NCBI RefSeq assembly: GCF_904424705.1
Contig: NZ_CAJGBF010000001.1
Location: 496,001 to 560,000, forward strand
Length of the DNA: 64,000 nucleotides
Direction of reading: 5' to 3'
From: Rossellomorea arthrocnemi
Lineage (GTDB): Bacteria > Bacillota > Bacilli > Bacillales > Bacillaceae_B
Within the stretch, counting starts at the first letter, position 1. Each line of letters opens with the position of its first letter. Position numbers and translations under genes: made by a program. Under the pieces are notes generated by a model, which saw only the letters and a program-made list of their open reading frames with translations, made no database searches and had not been told where the DNA came from. This document shows, in pieces, positions 7,302 through 16,209 of this stretch.

Positions 7302-8537
7302 TCAACCTTCATCCTCATTAAATGAAAGATAGGCCATTTCCAACGCCTTCTCTACTTCATTCTTCTTATAAAAATAATGAAATAATTCTTTCTCTGAGCG
7401 TTGAACTAAATAGACAAATCCATACTTTCTATAGTAGGGCAGACCTTCTGTATATAAATAATGATAATACTGATCTTGTCTTCCATTGATTAAATCCAAT
7501 AAAAGATTGAACAGGATCATAAATAATTCCTGGTGCGTTTCCGTAGCGATGCGTAATCCCTCATTGGTCAACTGTAATAATTTGGCCTTTGATACTAGAT
7601 CTGCTTCAAAGGAGCAGCGGATATATCCTTCAAAAGACAATAAGTATTCCCTCGACTTCTTATTTTTTATGCTGCATGATTCTTTATAAAGCTCGCTTGC
7701 CTTTTTATAATTCTTCCTAACATAATAGAGGAACGCTAAATTATGTAACAGCTTCGATTTTCTTCTTATTGCGTTACACGTAACACAGCTTTCAATTAAC
7801 GCTTCATATTGTTTGACCGTGCGTTTAAAATCATGGTGCTGATCATATTGAAGTTGAATTAACATAAGCATTTCGGTATCGATTACTTTAAGGAAATTGT
7901 TACTTTTCTTAAAAAAGTTCAATGCTTTTTCTGCATAATGGTAGCACATAATTTGAGAGTTCAGATTATGATAAGCAACGGCAAGATGATAATAATGTTC
8001 TGGATTATTGTATTCATTTTGTTTGATTGTTTTTAACGTATCGATTGCTTTAACATAATCACTATTCGATATGTAGTACATTCCTACTATTTGTTTAAAC
8101 AAGTTCCTCTCGTAATCAGATAAATGAAATTCGATTTTCCGGATATCCTTTATGATCTCATGTGCTCTGTCAAGGTTATAATGAATGAGTTCATATCTTA
8201 TCTGGAGCAATCGATAGAAGTGTTTATAGGTGGAAATGTGCAGTAAAGGCGAATGATCCAGTTCTATTTTGATAACTTCCACTTCTGGGAGTCCCTCTTT
8301 AATCATCACTTCATGCCAGCGATCAAGAAGCTCTTTGATGTCGCAAAGCTTCTCCAGCTCCTTCTCCAAATCTATCCCTAAACGATTGGCAATGTGGAGG
8401 ATTGTTTCAGAGGAATACTCTGTTAACCCTCGTTCAATTTTACTTAAATGAGTTACAGAACAAATACCGCTGCCTAACTCTTTTTGTGTTAAATTCGCTT
8501 TTTCACGATAAAACTTTATAATATTCCCCTCAATCAT
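7302..8537 (-). CDS. HTH-TPR transcriptional regulator (RRNPP/NprR-like)
   Basis: 411 residues. An XRE helix-turn-helix spans about 5-60 (LTQKELGSGICSVTHLSKIER). The rest is a run of TPR-like helix pairs from about residue 130 onward (for example YYHLAVAYHNLN, LLHNLAFLYYVRKNYKKASELY). The architecture matches RRNPP regulators of Bacillus (NprR, PlcR, Rap relatives), whose TPR part binds a secreted signalling peptide. I found no clear export-type peptide gene after it, so the ligand is unknown. It lies 280 bp downstream of a large secreted subtilase on the same strand, a plausible target since NprR controls proteases. In the same frame, 21 sense codons follow the TGA stop. The start at 8537 has GGGAGGG upstream. 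Confidence 0.8.
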   Translation of the reverse strand: MIEGNIIKFYREKANLTQKELGSGICSVTHLSKIERGLTEYSSETILHIANRLGIDLEKELEKLCDIKELLDRWHEVMIKEGLPEVEVIKIELDHSPLLHISTYKHFYRLLQIRYELIHYNLDRAHEIIKDIRKIEFHLSDYERNLFKQIVGMYYISNSDYVKAIDTLKTIKQNEYNNPEHYYHLAVAYHNLNSQIMCYHYAEKALNFFKKSNNFLKVIDTEMLMLIQLQYDQHHDFKRTVKQYEALIESCVTCNAIRRKSKLLHNLAFLYYVRKNYKKASELYKESCSIKNKKSREYLLSFEGYIRCSFEADLVSKAKLLQLTNEGLRIATETHQELFMILFNLLLDLINGRQDQYYHYLYTEGLPYYRKYGFVYLVQRSEKELFHYFYKKNEVEKALEMAYLSFNEDEG

Positions 8538-8692
8538 CCGAGCCCTCCCATTCTGCCTTTAAGACCATTTATTCACTTTTGTAATAAAGGAAAGTATCAT
8601 TGCCAATATAGTAACCATTATACACTTTTCTATTATCACTCCCCATACAAGGGAGCTGATTCATATGTTTCAAATGGAAAATGAGAAAGAAA

Positions 8693-8726
8693 ACCTCCCT
8701 TATTCAATGGTGGGAAAAAGGGAGGT
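8693..8726 (-). terminator. Terminator after the subtilase gene
   Basis: A 9-bp stem (ACCTCCCTT / AAGGGAGGT, 16-nt loop). On the minus strand it is followed by TTTTCTTTC, 90 bp past the subtilase stop. Confidence 0.6.
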
Positions 8727-8817
8727 GAAAATTTTGATTTATACTCTTGTATTCCTTCCAATAATTAGTCTTTTGAAACAGGGCTATTGAGATGTTTTCT
8801 CAGGCATTTATAATTTA

Positions 8818-11800
8818 CTATTGTTTCAATTCCAATCCAATTGAATGGAATAATTTCTCCAACGTAACTTTTCCATGCTTTTCTTTTGGCTTTTTGTTCT
8901 TTTTAGCACCTGTTCCTTTTTCTAAGAAATTCTTTTCAATGAAACGAAGATCCGTTTCATCCACTTTCCCATCTTGATTTATGTCGCCTTTATTTACCCC
9001 TACGCCTTCTTTTCCATAAGAGAAAACTGAAATAATGGCATCACTAATGTCAATTATATTATCTCCATCGACATCTCCAGCTAACTGGAGACCAGGGAAA
9101 ACCCGCTCTTTCACTCCTAATATTTCCCCACCTTCTTCTATCCCTACTTCAACTTTTGTCCGGGATTCGAAGTGCCCCGGTATACTCACAACGACTTCAT
9201 ACTCTTCTAGAGAAGCAGGTATGCCATGAATAACAAATTGAGATATTCCCCCGGTATTGTCAAGCTCCCCTTTGTATTCTTTTCCATCTGGAGCGATGGC
9301 TTTAAACTTAATACCCTTATCATCCAGCTCCTGATTTACCCATCCTTCTTCATGAAGAAATGCCTCAGGGCCAATATAACCCCATATCATAGAATGTCTT
9401 GGAACGATTTCAATCGGTTCAGAATCTTTGAAATCCGGGACTTCAACAGCTTCGGTTTCACCTAGCTTAAAGTATTTAGCCTGGCCATTCGAACGGATCC
9501 CATTGGCATATCCAAATGATTCATCATTTATGACTTTAAACGTAACTTCGGCAATCGGCATGTCACCAGCAATCCCATTCGTAACTTCTCCATCTAAAGA
9601 AGCGCTGACGGGAAGTGTGTTCTCCCATAAATCTTCAATGATCTCGCCCGTTTCAACCTTCGCCTGTGCATGATGATCACTTGCAAATTTCTCAAATTGT
9701 GGAGTTGCTTTCGCACCAACAAACTCAAAATATTGTTTCATGTATGCTAGATTAAATTCTCCGCCTGTTAAATCTTTCACGTTATTCATGGTTAGCGTTA
9801 CGGTGACTTCATCATTTAAATAAAGCTTATGTTTATCTACTTCATGTTCTGCATATTGTTCGCCTTTACCTATAAAGTAGTAGTGATTCATCCCAAAATT
9901 CATGTCTCCTGCAGTCGCTTGGTCAAAACCATACAACTGAAACTCTACATACTGGCCATCGGCTACTTCTTCCGGAGTAACTCCAAACTTGAAACTTCCG
10001 TCTGCTTCAGGTGTAAAGAAGTGCGTCGGAAAGCCAAAATCTTTAGTCAAATCATATCCAACGATCGTATTTAATCCTTGATCAACAGGTTTTAAAATCC
10101 CCTCAAAATTATCCCTAACTTTTGTTAATCCTTTTTCTTTCATCAAATCAATGTTTGAATCGTATGCCTTTCCATTGAACCAAGTGACTCCTTGTTCATC
10201 ATTTTGGTTATACTCAATTTCATACACACCAGGCTTTTGTTCCATTGTCACTTCTGGTGCTTCGTTATCAATAAATACATAATCAGATGGGCGAAACGTG
10301 TCACCGTTTGCATCTGTTGCAACGATTTCCAGCTCATAAGCGCCATCCCTTGCTTGAACTGGTGTATCACTTATCGGGTTTTCCGAATCCCCTGTGAATG
10401 GGTAGTATGCTCCACTTGTAAATACAAAAGGTACTAATAATTCCATTCCTAACAGGTCATTGATGCTCTCAGGATTGAAGGAGCCAAGATATCCGATATA
10501 TTCACCTGTATTTCCATCTTTCACCACTAAATCCATTGTATCCATTGGACTTCTTAATGTCATATATATAAAGGTAGCAGGTACTTGCAAATACGGATGA
10601 AATTTACTTGTATCTGTAGCGAATGCTGGTCTATCTACTGAATAGTCAAGTCCTCTTTCAGCTACGATAATAGAGAAAGGAATTTGATATTGTTCATCGT
10701 TAACATTCTTGTTAGTAAAATGAATATACCCTTCATATGTGCCTGATTTAGCTTCGGATGGTATCTCTATACTCGGAGAAAACTCAACTTTACTGTTTGC
10801 TTCTACAGATACTGTGTCTTCTGCTTTAATGGTAACGCCATTTGCATCTGCATCATTTGCACCTGAAATATCAGAAGATAATAGTTCTACACTAACGTGA
10901 AAATCTTTCTTTTGATTACTATCATTTTGTATTTCTACTTTTCTGCTATCAAGCGTTGGTCCATCTTTTTCTTTGGCGTGATAACCAAATGAAATGGCAC
11001 CAGTAATATCATCAACAATCGTTCGATTAAAGTTTTGATCTGCAGAAGGTGTTGTATCCATTACTTGAAATTTCACTTCTGAATGAACAGCATGATATGG
11101 ATCAACCCTGCCAGCACCAACTTGGAATACGCTATAATCTTCCCGTAAATCGTCTGCAGAGTTCATTAATGCCGTTTTTACATCAAATGGTGTATAATCC
11201 GGATGTTGTTGTAAGATAAGGGCAGCGACCCCGGCAGCAAAAGGTGTGGCCATGGAAGTACCTGACATTCTCTCATAAGCATAGTTATAATCAGCCTCTT
11301 CCTTGCTATTAATGTAATAAGGAACTGTTGAAAGAATGCTTACACCCGGGGCTGTGATTTCAGGTTTAATATCATATGTTTTTAATGATGGACCGCGTGA
11401 GCTGAAGTCTGCTAGATTATCTCCATCCGTTTTCACTTCACCTATGTCTTTAAAATTAAACAGGGTGCCTTCTGCTAAACCATCTTGAAGTCTTTGACCT
11501 TCCTCTTGAGTCAGTGTGAAGGTAGGAATATAGTCAATTCCTTCCCCTAAATAATGAGGAATCACTCCATCCACATCATTCCAAATAATGACTGCACTTG
11601 CTCCAGCCTTCTTAGCATTTGCAATTTTTTCATTAAATGCAATTGTACCGCGTTCAATCAGCACTGCTTTCCCCTTAAGATCTTTCCCTTCAAAATCTTC
11701 AGTATGTCCTAAACCAGCATCCACCAGAGAAAGTGATGTATTTTGTAATTCAGCTAGTCGGTCGTCAAAATGCTTCGCTAGTAATCTCATATTATATGTG

Positions 11801-13077
11801 TTCCCTTCACTCTCGCCTGACATAGTAGGAATCGTAACAGGAACATCACTCGCCCCTACTGTTATGGCTAATGCCGATGCTCCGGGAGAGCCCAGGGTAT
11901 AAGGCTCGGGACCTGTATTACCTGCAGCTACAAGTGCTACTGTCCCTGCCTCCATTGCGTTATTTAAGGCGGTGGATGTTGGATATAAAGGATCATTAAT
12001 ACCCGCTCCCAGTGATAAATTAATGACATCCATACCGTCTGCCACTGCCCTATCAATACCACTTAATATTCCACTCGTATCCCCCGAGCCATATGGTCCT
12101 AACACACGATATCCATATAATTCCACTCCATTCGCTACACCTGTAATGGCAAGTTCTGAATCGGATTGAGCTTGTCCCGCAATAATGCCTGATACATGGG
12201 TTCCGTGTGATGTCCAATACGAACTACCATTCCAGGTTTCTGGCCAATCATTAGGGTCTAGCTTTGACCAATCTTCATAGGTCGTTTCCATCGGGTCAGC
12301 ATCATTATCTACAAAGTCATACCCCCCTTTATAGACAGCTTTTAAATCCGGGTGATGATAATCTATACCTGTATCTAACACACCAACCTTTATTCCTTTA
12401 CCTGTGATTCCTTCATCATGAAGAGTATCAACTTCTAAGAAAGGAATGCTATCCTTCATCATAGTCGATACAGAGCGATCTTCTTCAACTGCCGACTGTA
12501 CCACTTTTGGCTGCTCCACTTGGATTTTTTCATTCAACCATACACCCTTCACTTCTGAGAACTCAATTAGTTCCATTACCTCTTTTGCTGGTAATGTCAT
12601 AGCTACACCATTAAAGGCATGTTTGTATTCATCTTTTATCGTGATATTTTCATTAGCCGATTTTGCTTTACCTGATTTGCCCATCTTGCCAATTTTTTCT
12701 TTAAAATCTTGATGAGATTGATCTACTTTAGCCTTCGCTTCTGGCAATCCAATTCCTTTACTTTTAGATTTCCCTTGTTTCATTTGAATTTCGACTGGTT
12801 CTACTGAAAACTGAACGATGATATCTATATTTTCTTCATTATTTAGATTAACCTCCGACGTAATATGTAACTTGCTCGTTACATCCGTGACTAGGTTATT
12901 CTCCATCCTTTGCTGATCTGTTAGATGCTTTAATGCACCTTCAATATTAGATATCCCGGTTTTATCATTTGGCGCCTTTTTCAAATAATCTAATCCCATT
13001 GCCATCGAACTTATTGGAGTAAGTAATAAACTTGCACTTAAAGTAGCTAACGCCAATCCCTTTAAAGTAGACTTCAC
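8818..13077 (-). CDS. Large secreted S8 serine peptidase (Vpr-like) with cohesin-like and dockerin-like C-terminus
   Basis: 1419 residues, well above Vpr (about 800). Order: signal peptide (1-27), inhibitor-like propeptide (about 85-190), catalytic domain with Asp235 (VLDTGIDYHHPD), His291 (SHGTHVSG) and Ser608 (MSGTSMATP), and a PA-type insertion before the Ser. Beta-sandwich regions follow. A cohesin-like segment lies near 1100-1230 (LTMNNVKDLTGGEFNLAY ... IAEVTFKVI), and a calcium-loop dockerin type I-like repeat near 1345-1400 (GDVDGDNIIDISDAI, GDINQDGKVDETDL). It probably degrades extracellular protein. A cohesin/dockerin pair in one chain could mediate self-assembly or fold stabilisation. 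The GTG start at 13077 has AAAGGGGGA upstream. It is the longest gene here and is AT-rich, suggesting acquisition. It may be controlled by the downstream HTH-TPR regulator. Confidence 0.9.
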   Translation of the reverse strand: MKSTLKGLALATLSASLLLTPISSMAMGLDYLKKAPNDKTGISNIEGALKHLTDQQRMENNLVTDVTSKLHITSEVNLNNEENIDIIVQFSVEPVEIQMKQGKSKSKGIGLPEAKAKVDQSHQDFKEKIGKMGKSGKAKSANENITIKDEYKHAFNGVAMTLPAKEVMELIEFSEVKGVWLNEKIQVEQPKVVQSAVEEDRSVSTMMKDSIPFLEVDTLHDEGITGKGIKVGVLDTGIDYHHPDLKAVYKGGYDFVDNDADPMETTYEDWSKLDPNDWPETWNGSSYWTSHGTHVSGIIAGQAQSDSELAITGVANGVELYGYRVLGPYGSGDTSGILSGIDRAVADGMDVINLSLGAGINDPLYPTSTALNNAMEAGTVALVAAGNTGPEPYTLGSPGASALAITVGASDVPVTIPTMSGESEGNTYNMRLLAKHFDDRLAELQNTSLSLVDAGLGHTEDFEGKDLKGKAVLIERGTIAFNEKIANAKKAGASAVIIWNDVDGVIPHYLGEGIDYIPTFTLTQEEGQRLQDGLAEGTLFNFKDIGEVKTDGDNLADFSSRGPSLKTYDIKPEITAPGVSILSTVPYYINSKEEADYNYAYERMSGTSMATPFAAGVAALILQQHPDYTPFDVKTALMNSADDLREDYSVFQVGAGRVDPYHAVHSEVKFQVMDTTPSADQNFNRTIVDDITGAISFGYHAKEKDGPTLDSRKVEIQNDSNQKKDFHVSVELLSSDISGANDADANGVTIKAEDTVSVEANSKVEFSPSIEIPSEAKSGTYEGYIHFTNKNVNDEQYQIPFSIIVAERGLDYSVDRPAFATDTSKFHPYLQVPATFIYMTLRSPMDTMDLVVKDGNTGEYIGYLGSFNPESINDLLGMELLVPFVFTSGAYYPFTGDSENPISDTPVQARDGAYELEIVATDANGDTFRPSDYVFIDNEAPEVTMEQKPGVYEIEYNQNDEQGVTWFNGKAYDSNIDLMKEKGLTKVRDNFEGILKPVDQGLNTIVGYDLTKDFGFPTHFFTPEADGSFKFGVTPEEVADGQYVEFQLYGFDQATAGDMNFGMNHYYFIGKGEQYAEHEVDKHKLYLNDEVTVTLTMNNVKDLTGGEFNLAYMKQYFEFVGAKATPQFEKFASDHHAQAKVETGEIIEDLWENTLPVSASLDGEVTNGIAGDMPIAEVTFKVINDESFGYANGIRSNGQAKYFKLGETEAVEVPDFKDSEPIEIVPRHSMIWGYIGPEAFLHEEGWVNQELDDKGIKFKAIAPDGKEYKGELDNTGGISQFVIHGIPASLEEYEVVVSIPGHFESRTKVEVGIEEGGEILGVKERVFPGLQLAGDVDGDNIIDISDAIISVFSYGKEGVGVNKGDINQDGKVDETDLRFIEKNFLEKGTGAKKNKKPKEKHGKVTLEKLFHSIGLELKQ

Positions 13078-13184
13078 TTACATTTTCCCCCTTTAACCTC
13101 TTGTTTTTTCATTTTCAAAATGACAAAAGTGCAACTAGTGAATAATGACCAATCCCTTTCCACGGCTAACTTTTTTAGAATAAT

Positions 13185-13208
13185 CTAACTATTCATTCTG
13201 AATGTTAG
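13185..13208. promoter_or_regulatory. Imperfect inverted repeat upstream of the subtilase gene
   Basis: CTAACTATTCA and TGAATGTTAG pair with one bulge, about 110 bp before the subtilase GTG. This is a possible operator, for instance for the HTH-TPR regulator. No matching consensus is known to me. Confidence 0.3.
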
Positions 13209-13400
13209 CATGATGCCTAAAACACTGTAAATCGGGGTTTTCCAGGTACAAAACGTACGAACCCACCCATTTGTTTCGGTTCTATATAACCACAAAGGAT
13301 CGATTTATATAGTATAAAAGGCCTGTTATTCATATTAGTCATTTGGGGTAATGTAAGGTAGGAATGTATGGATGATTGAATAGGTTTCGTAAGATGTGGC

Positions 13401-13573
13401 TGGGACTAAATATAAGGACCACAACCTTAAGACGAACATTTCAGTGAAGGCGTTTATGATTTTCGTGGAAGGCTTCACTTTACTGGAGCAAACTAAAAAA
13501 CCGAACTTACAATGAATTCTTGAATTCATTGTAAGTTCGGGTTTTACTTTGACTAAAATACGTTTGTCCCAGT
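13401..13573. repeat. MITE-like palindromic element
   Basis: The element of about 170 bp is bounded by CTGGGAC (13402-13408) and its complement GTCCCAG (13566-13572). Its core (13501-13540) is a perfect 19-bp inverted repeat with a 2-nt loop (CCGAACTTACAATGAATTC and complement), flanked by an A-run and a T-run. It contains no gene. The layout resembles small non-autonomous elements seen in gaps of Bacillota genomes. The core could also act as a terminator in both directions. No second copy is in this window. The rest of the 13078-13675 gap shows nothing else I can support. Confidence 0.55.
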
Positions 13574-13675
13574 CTTATCTTATTTCTTAGGGCATTACTT
13601 TAGTTTAGTCGTTAGGAAAAACTGTCTGGTTTCCCCGTTACATCATAATCTTCCTTAGCAGCAACCGTCTCCCTG

Positions 13676-14383
13676 TTAACACCTCACATACTTCCGCTTA
13701 AACCCGATCTTTCCTCTCTCGACTTGCTTCCGAATATCATCGGCCGCCTTCAGGACACTGTTCTTTTTCCCTTCACGTACCATTTCAACTGGTCCGATCT
13801 CTTCTGCCGTCTGAAGAGCCGTTTCATGAAGAGGTACATAGGAAACCCCAACAGTCGTGACGAATTGACTCATCGCGGATTTCGTCCGTTCCGGCGAGTC
13901 GTGGATGGTTTCTTTCACTTGGTCAAGCATCCCTCGAAGCTTCGTTTCTGAAAATTCTTCGTCCTTACGGTTTCCCAGGAGCCAGCAGTAGCAGCTCCAC
14001 CCGGCGGACATTTTCAGCTCATCACCGCTTGCGATCCACTTGTCTGCCACGTCCTGAGCGATATCGGCTTCTGCCAACGTAACGGCCACCACATAATCGG
14101 ACAGCATGTAAAAATATGCCCCTTCAATCCAGCGATCAAAGTCAGACTCTGTCATCGCTTTCGGATCAGCAATGATGCCAGCAAAGTACATGGCATCGTA
14201 ATTGCCTGTTGCGTATAGCTCCTCAGCGAGGACCTGGTCCTTCTTGATTTTCTTGACGATTGGCTTCATCGCACCTGTTGCGACACCAAACACCGGTTCA
14301 TGAGCACCATTGGATATGTACATTTTCTTCATTCGTTCCTTGCCGAGTGCTTCAAGTTCCTGCATGACGGTTTGTTGATCCAT
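13676..14383 (-). CDS. DNA alkylation repair protein (AlkD-like HEAT repeat)
   Basis: 235 residues, mostly alpha-helical, with the family segment GVATGAMKPIVKKIKKD after the first helix and later W-I-x-S-G-x-x-x-K-M-S-A-G-W and D-S-P-E-R-T-K-S-A-M. These match HEAT-like DNA alkylation repair enzymes that excise bulky or alkylated bases. Some members of this subgroup are of unknown activity. The ATG at 14383 is chosen for AGGAAG eight bases upstream; a GTG three codons earlier is less well placed. It is a single gene whose transcript may end at the palindrome near 13501. Confidence 0.8.
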   Translation of the reverse strand: MDQQTVMQELEALGKERMKKMYISNGAHEPVFGVATGAMKPIVKKIKKDQVLAEELYATGNYDAMYFAGIIADPKAMTESDFDRWIEGAYFYMLSDYVVAVTLAEADIAQDVADKWIASGDELKMSAGWSCYCWLLGNRKDEEFSETKLRGMLDQVKETIHDSPERTKSAMSQFVTTVGVSYVPLHETALQTAEEIGPVEMVREGKKNSVLKAADDIRKQVERGKIGFKRKYVRC

Positions 14384-14520
14384 GTTATTCACTTCCTTTT
14401 AATAATAGGTTGACCCTCTTATTTCGTCTGTCTTGCATCCTTTTTATTTCTAAATCGAGTACTCCTGTTTAGTATAAGTATTCTCCCTTCGTATTGCTTT
14501 TCCTTTATTTGATGACAGAA

Positions 14521-14547
14521 AAAGAGCTGCCACATTGACAGCCCTTT
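14521..14547 (-). terminator. Terminator after the MFS gene
   Basis: AAAGAGCTG / CAGCCCTTT (one mismatch, 9-nt loop), with a T-run (CTCTTTTTCT) on the minus strand, 20 bp after the MFS stop. Confidence 0.65.
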
Positions 14548-14567
14548 ATAACAGCTAAGAAATCATA

Positions 14568-15827
14568 TCACTCTAGCACAGGAGCAGGCTTCCCTGCTTC
14601 TATCAACACTTGATCGCGGCCCAGCATGATGGAAAGGAGGATGGTCATTACGCCTGTTCCCAAGAGGAGCCACTCAATGGCGACGATGTCTGCTAAGGGT
14701 CCGAATATCAGCATCCCAATCGGCATCATCGAGGTGGAGATCATCCCCATGACCCCGAAGACTCTTCCCAAGTAATTCTCTTCGATTTTCTCTTGCAGCA
14801 ACACCATTGTCGGTGTATTGAAAATCGGCATGGCCACACCGAATAATGCCATGAATACGAGGTAGAACCAAAAGACCGGCACGATACCAAGGGCGAAGGT
14901 GCAAAATCCCATAATGAGACTTGCGAAGGTCATCGTGGCAATCTTATTTTTAAACCCTCCCCAGGAAGCAATGATGGCTCCGCCAGCCATCATCCCGAAA
15001 GAAAAGGCAATTTCGATGGCCGTCAGTCTCCAAATATCGTCGCCGAAACTCCTGGTGACCTGCAGGGGAGTCAAAAAGGCAGCAGGTGCCATCAGAACAA
15101 AAAAGATGGAGAAAAACAGGAAGAATTTCTTCAGAAACCCATGGCTGTTGACATACTGTAAGCCTTGCTTGAAGTCACTGAAGTAGCTTGTTGTTTGTTC
15201 TCCCGCTGCCTTCTCATGCACCGAGATGTTTAAAAAGGCCAGAAGTGTGATGATTGCAATGGCCGCCGTAATGACATCGATGAAGAAGATGACTTCAATC
15301 GATGCCATCCCAAGTAATGCCGCACTGACCATTGGGGACACGAACATAATGACAGCTTGAATGCTTCCATTAGCCCCATTCACCTTCGTCAGCTTCTCCT
15401 TTGGAACAATCTGCGGCAAAATTGCACCCACAGCCGGTGTCTGAATGCCGGTTCCAAGGGCCCGGACCGCTGCCATGACAAACAGCAGCCAAATTGAATC
15501 GTATCCCATTAAGAAGAGAATCGCGAGAACCAGCGTTGAAAACGCGATCAGCCCATCCGATAACATAATCAGAAGCTTCCGGTTATACCGATCCGCCCAG
15601 ACACCCGCTACCGGCGACAAAAGGAACGTCGGAATAAACCCGCAAATGATGAAGAGCGTCATCATCAATCCAGACTCTGTCGTTAACGTGATATGCCACA
15701 TGATCGCATATTGCACAAGGGACGACCCGAATAATGAGATCGTCTGACTGCTAAGAAAAAGAATGATATTCCTTAACCAATCTTCCTTATGGTTTTGATT
15801 AACTATGTTCATTTCCCACCAACTCAT
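14568..15827 (-). CDS. MFS transporter, DHA3-type exporter
   Basis: 419 residues with about 12 membrane helices. The loop motif G-V-W-A-D-R-Y-N-R-K between helices 2 and 3 is the MFS signature. The start SLFGSSLVQYAIMWHIT and the mid-protein PKEKLTKVNGANGSIQ resemble the macrolide-efflux (DHA3) branch. It probably exports a drug-like compound by proton antiport; the substrate is unknown. Two ATGs are possible (15827 and 15812). Neither has a strong binding site; GGTGGGAA lies directly before the second. It appears monocistronic. Confidence 0.85.
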   Translation of the reverse strand: MSWWEMNIVNQNHKEDWLRNIILFLSSQTISLFGSSLVQYAIMWHITLTTESGLMMTLFIICGFIPTFLLSPVAGVWADRYNRKLLIMLSDGLIAFSTLVLAILFLMGYDSIWLLFVMAAVRALGTGIQTPAVGAILPQIVPKEKLTKVNGANGSIQAVIMFVSPMVSAALLGMASIEVIFFIDVITAAIAIITLLAFLNISVHEKAAGEQTTSYFSDFKQGLQYVNSHGFLKKFFLFFSIFFVLMAPAAFLTPLQVTRSFGDDIWRLTAIEIAFSFGMMAGGAIIASWGGFKNKIATMTFASLIMGFCTFALGIVPVFWFYLVFMALFGVAMPIFNTPTMVLLQEKIEENYLGRVFGVMGMISTSMMPIGMLIFGPLADIVAIEWLLLGTGVMTILLSIMLGRDQVLIEAGKPAPVLE

Positions 15828-15885
15828 TTCTATTATTTATTATAAAAACAAGCCTTGCCTACTGGTTATTTTTAAAGACATAAAA

Positions 15886-15908
15886 AAAGAGAGGATGCCC
15901 CCCTCTTT
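15886..15908 (-). terminator. Terminator, probably of the exopolysaccharide operon
   Basis: AAAGAGAGG / CCCCTCTTT (one mismatch), followed by a run of T on the minus strand. It lies about 300 bp after the last glycosyltransferase gene. The 15828-16209 gap holds nothing else I can support. Confidence 0.55.
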
Positions 15909-16209
15909 AAAAATACCGATTAATACAGGTTCCTTAAAAATAGACAGATCAATCCCATTGCTCTCTTAGATAGGCAGAGCCTCCAAACGTATTCAATTAA
16001 CGAGTGAAAAGCGGGAAACGCAATCTCAGTGATGCTGTCAACAGGAAAACCTCCATTTCATTTTTAATTATACTAATCCTAGCAGAGGACTCCTGAGAGG
16101 GCAATTGTTTTTTTGGAAAAGTCCGAATAAACGGGCACCTGGGGAACGATCATTTAATATTCCCCATGATAGTCCCTCTCAATTTTTCTTGAAATTTGAT
16201 TATAGTAAT

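Noticed and set aside
13335..13529. 64-codon minus-strand frame across the palindromic element
   Set aside because: It covers one arm of the palindrome and the terminal repeat, has no convincing ribosome binding site, and its product resembles nothing.
16139..16168. TGGGGAA/TTCCCCA hairpin after the last exopolysaccharide gene
   Set aside because: The 7-bp stem is not followed by a T-run on either strand; the hairpin at 15886-15908 is the better terminator.
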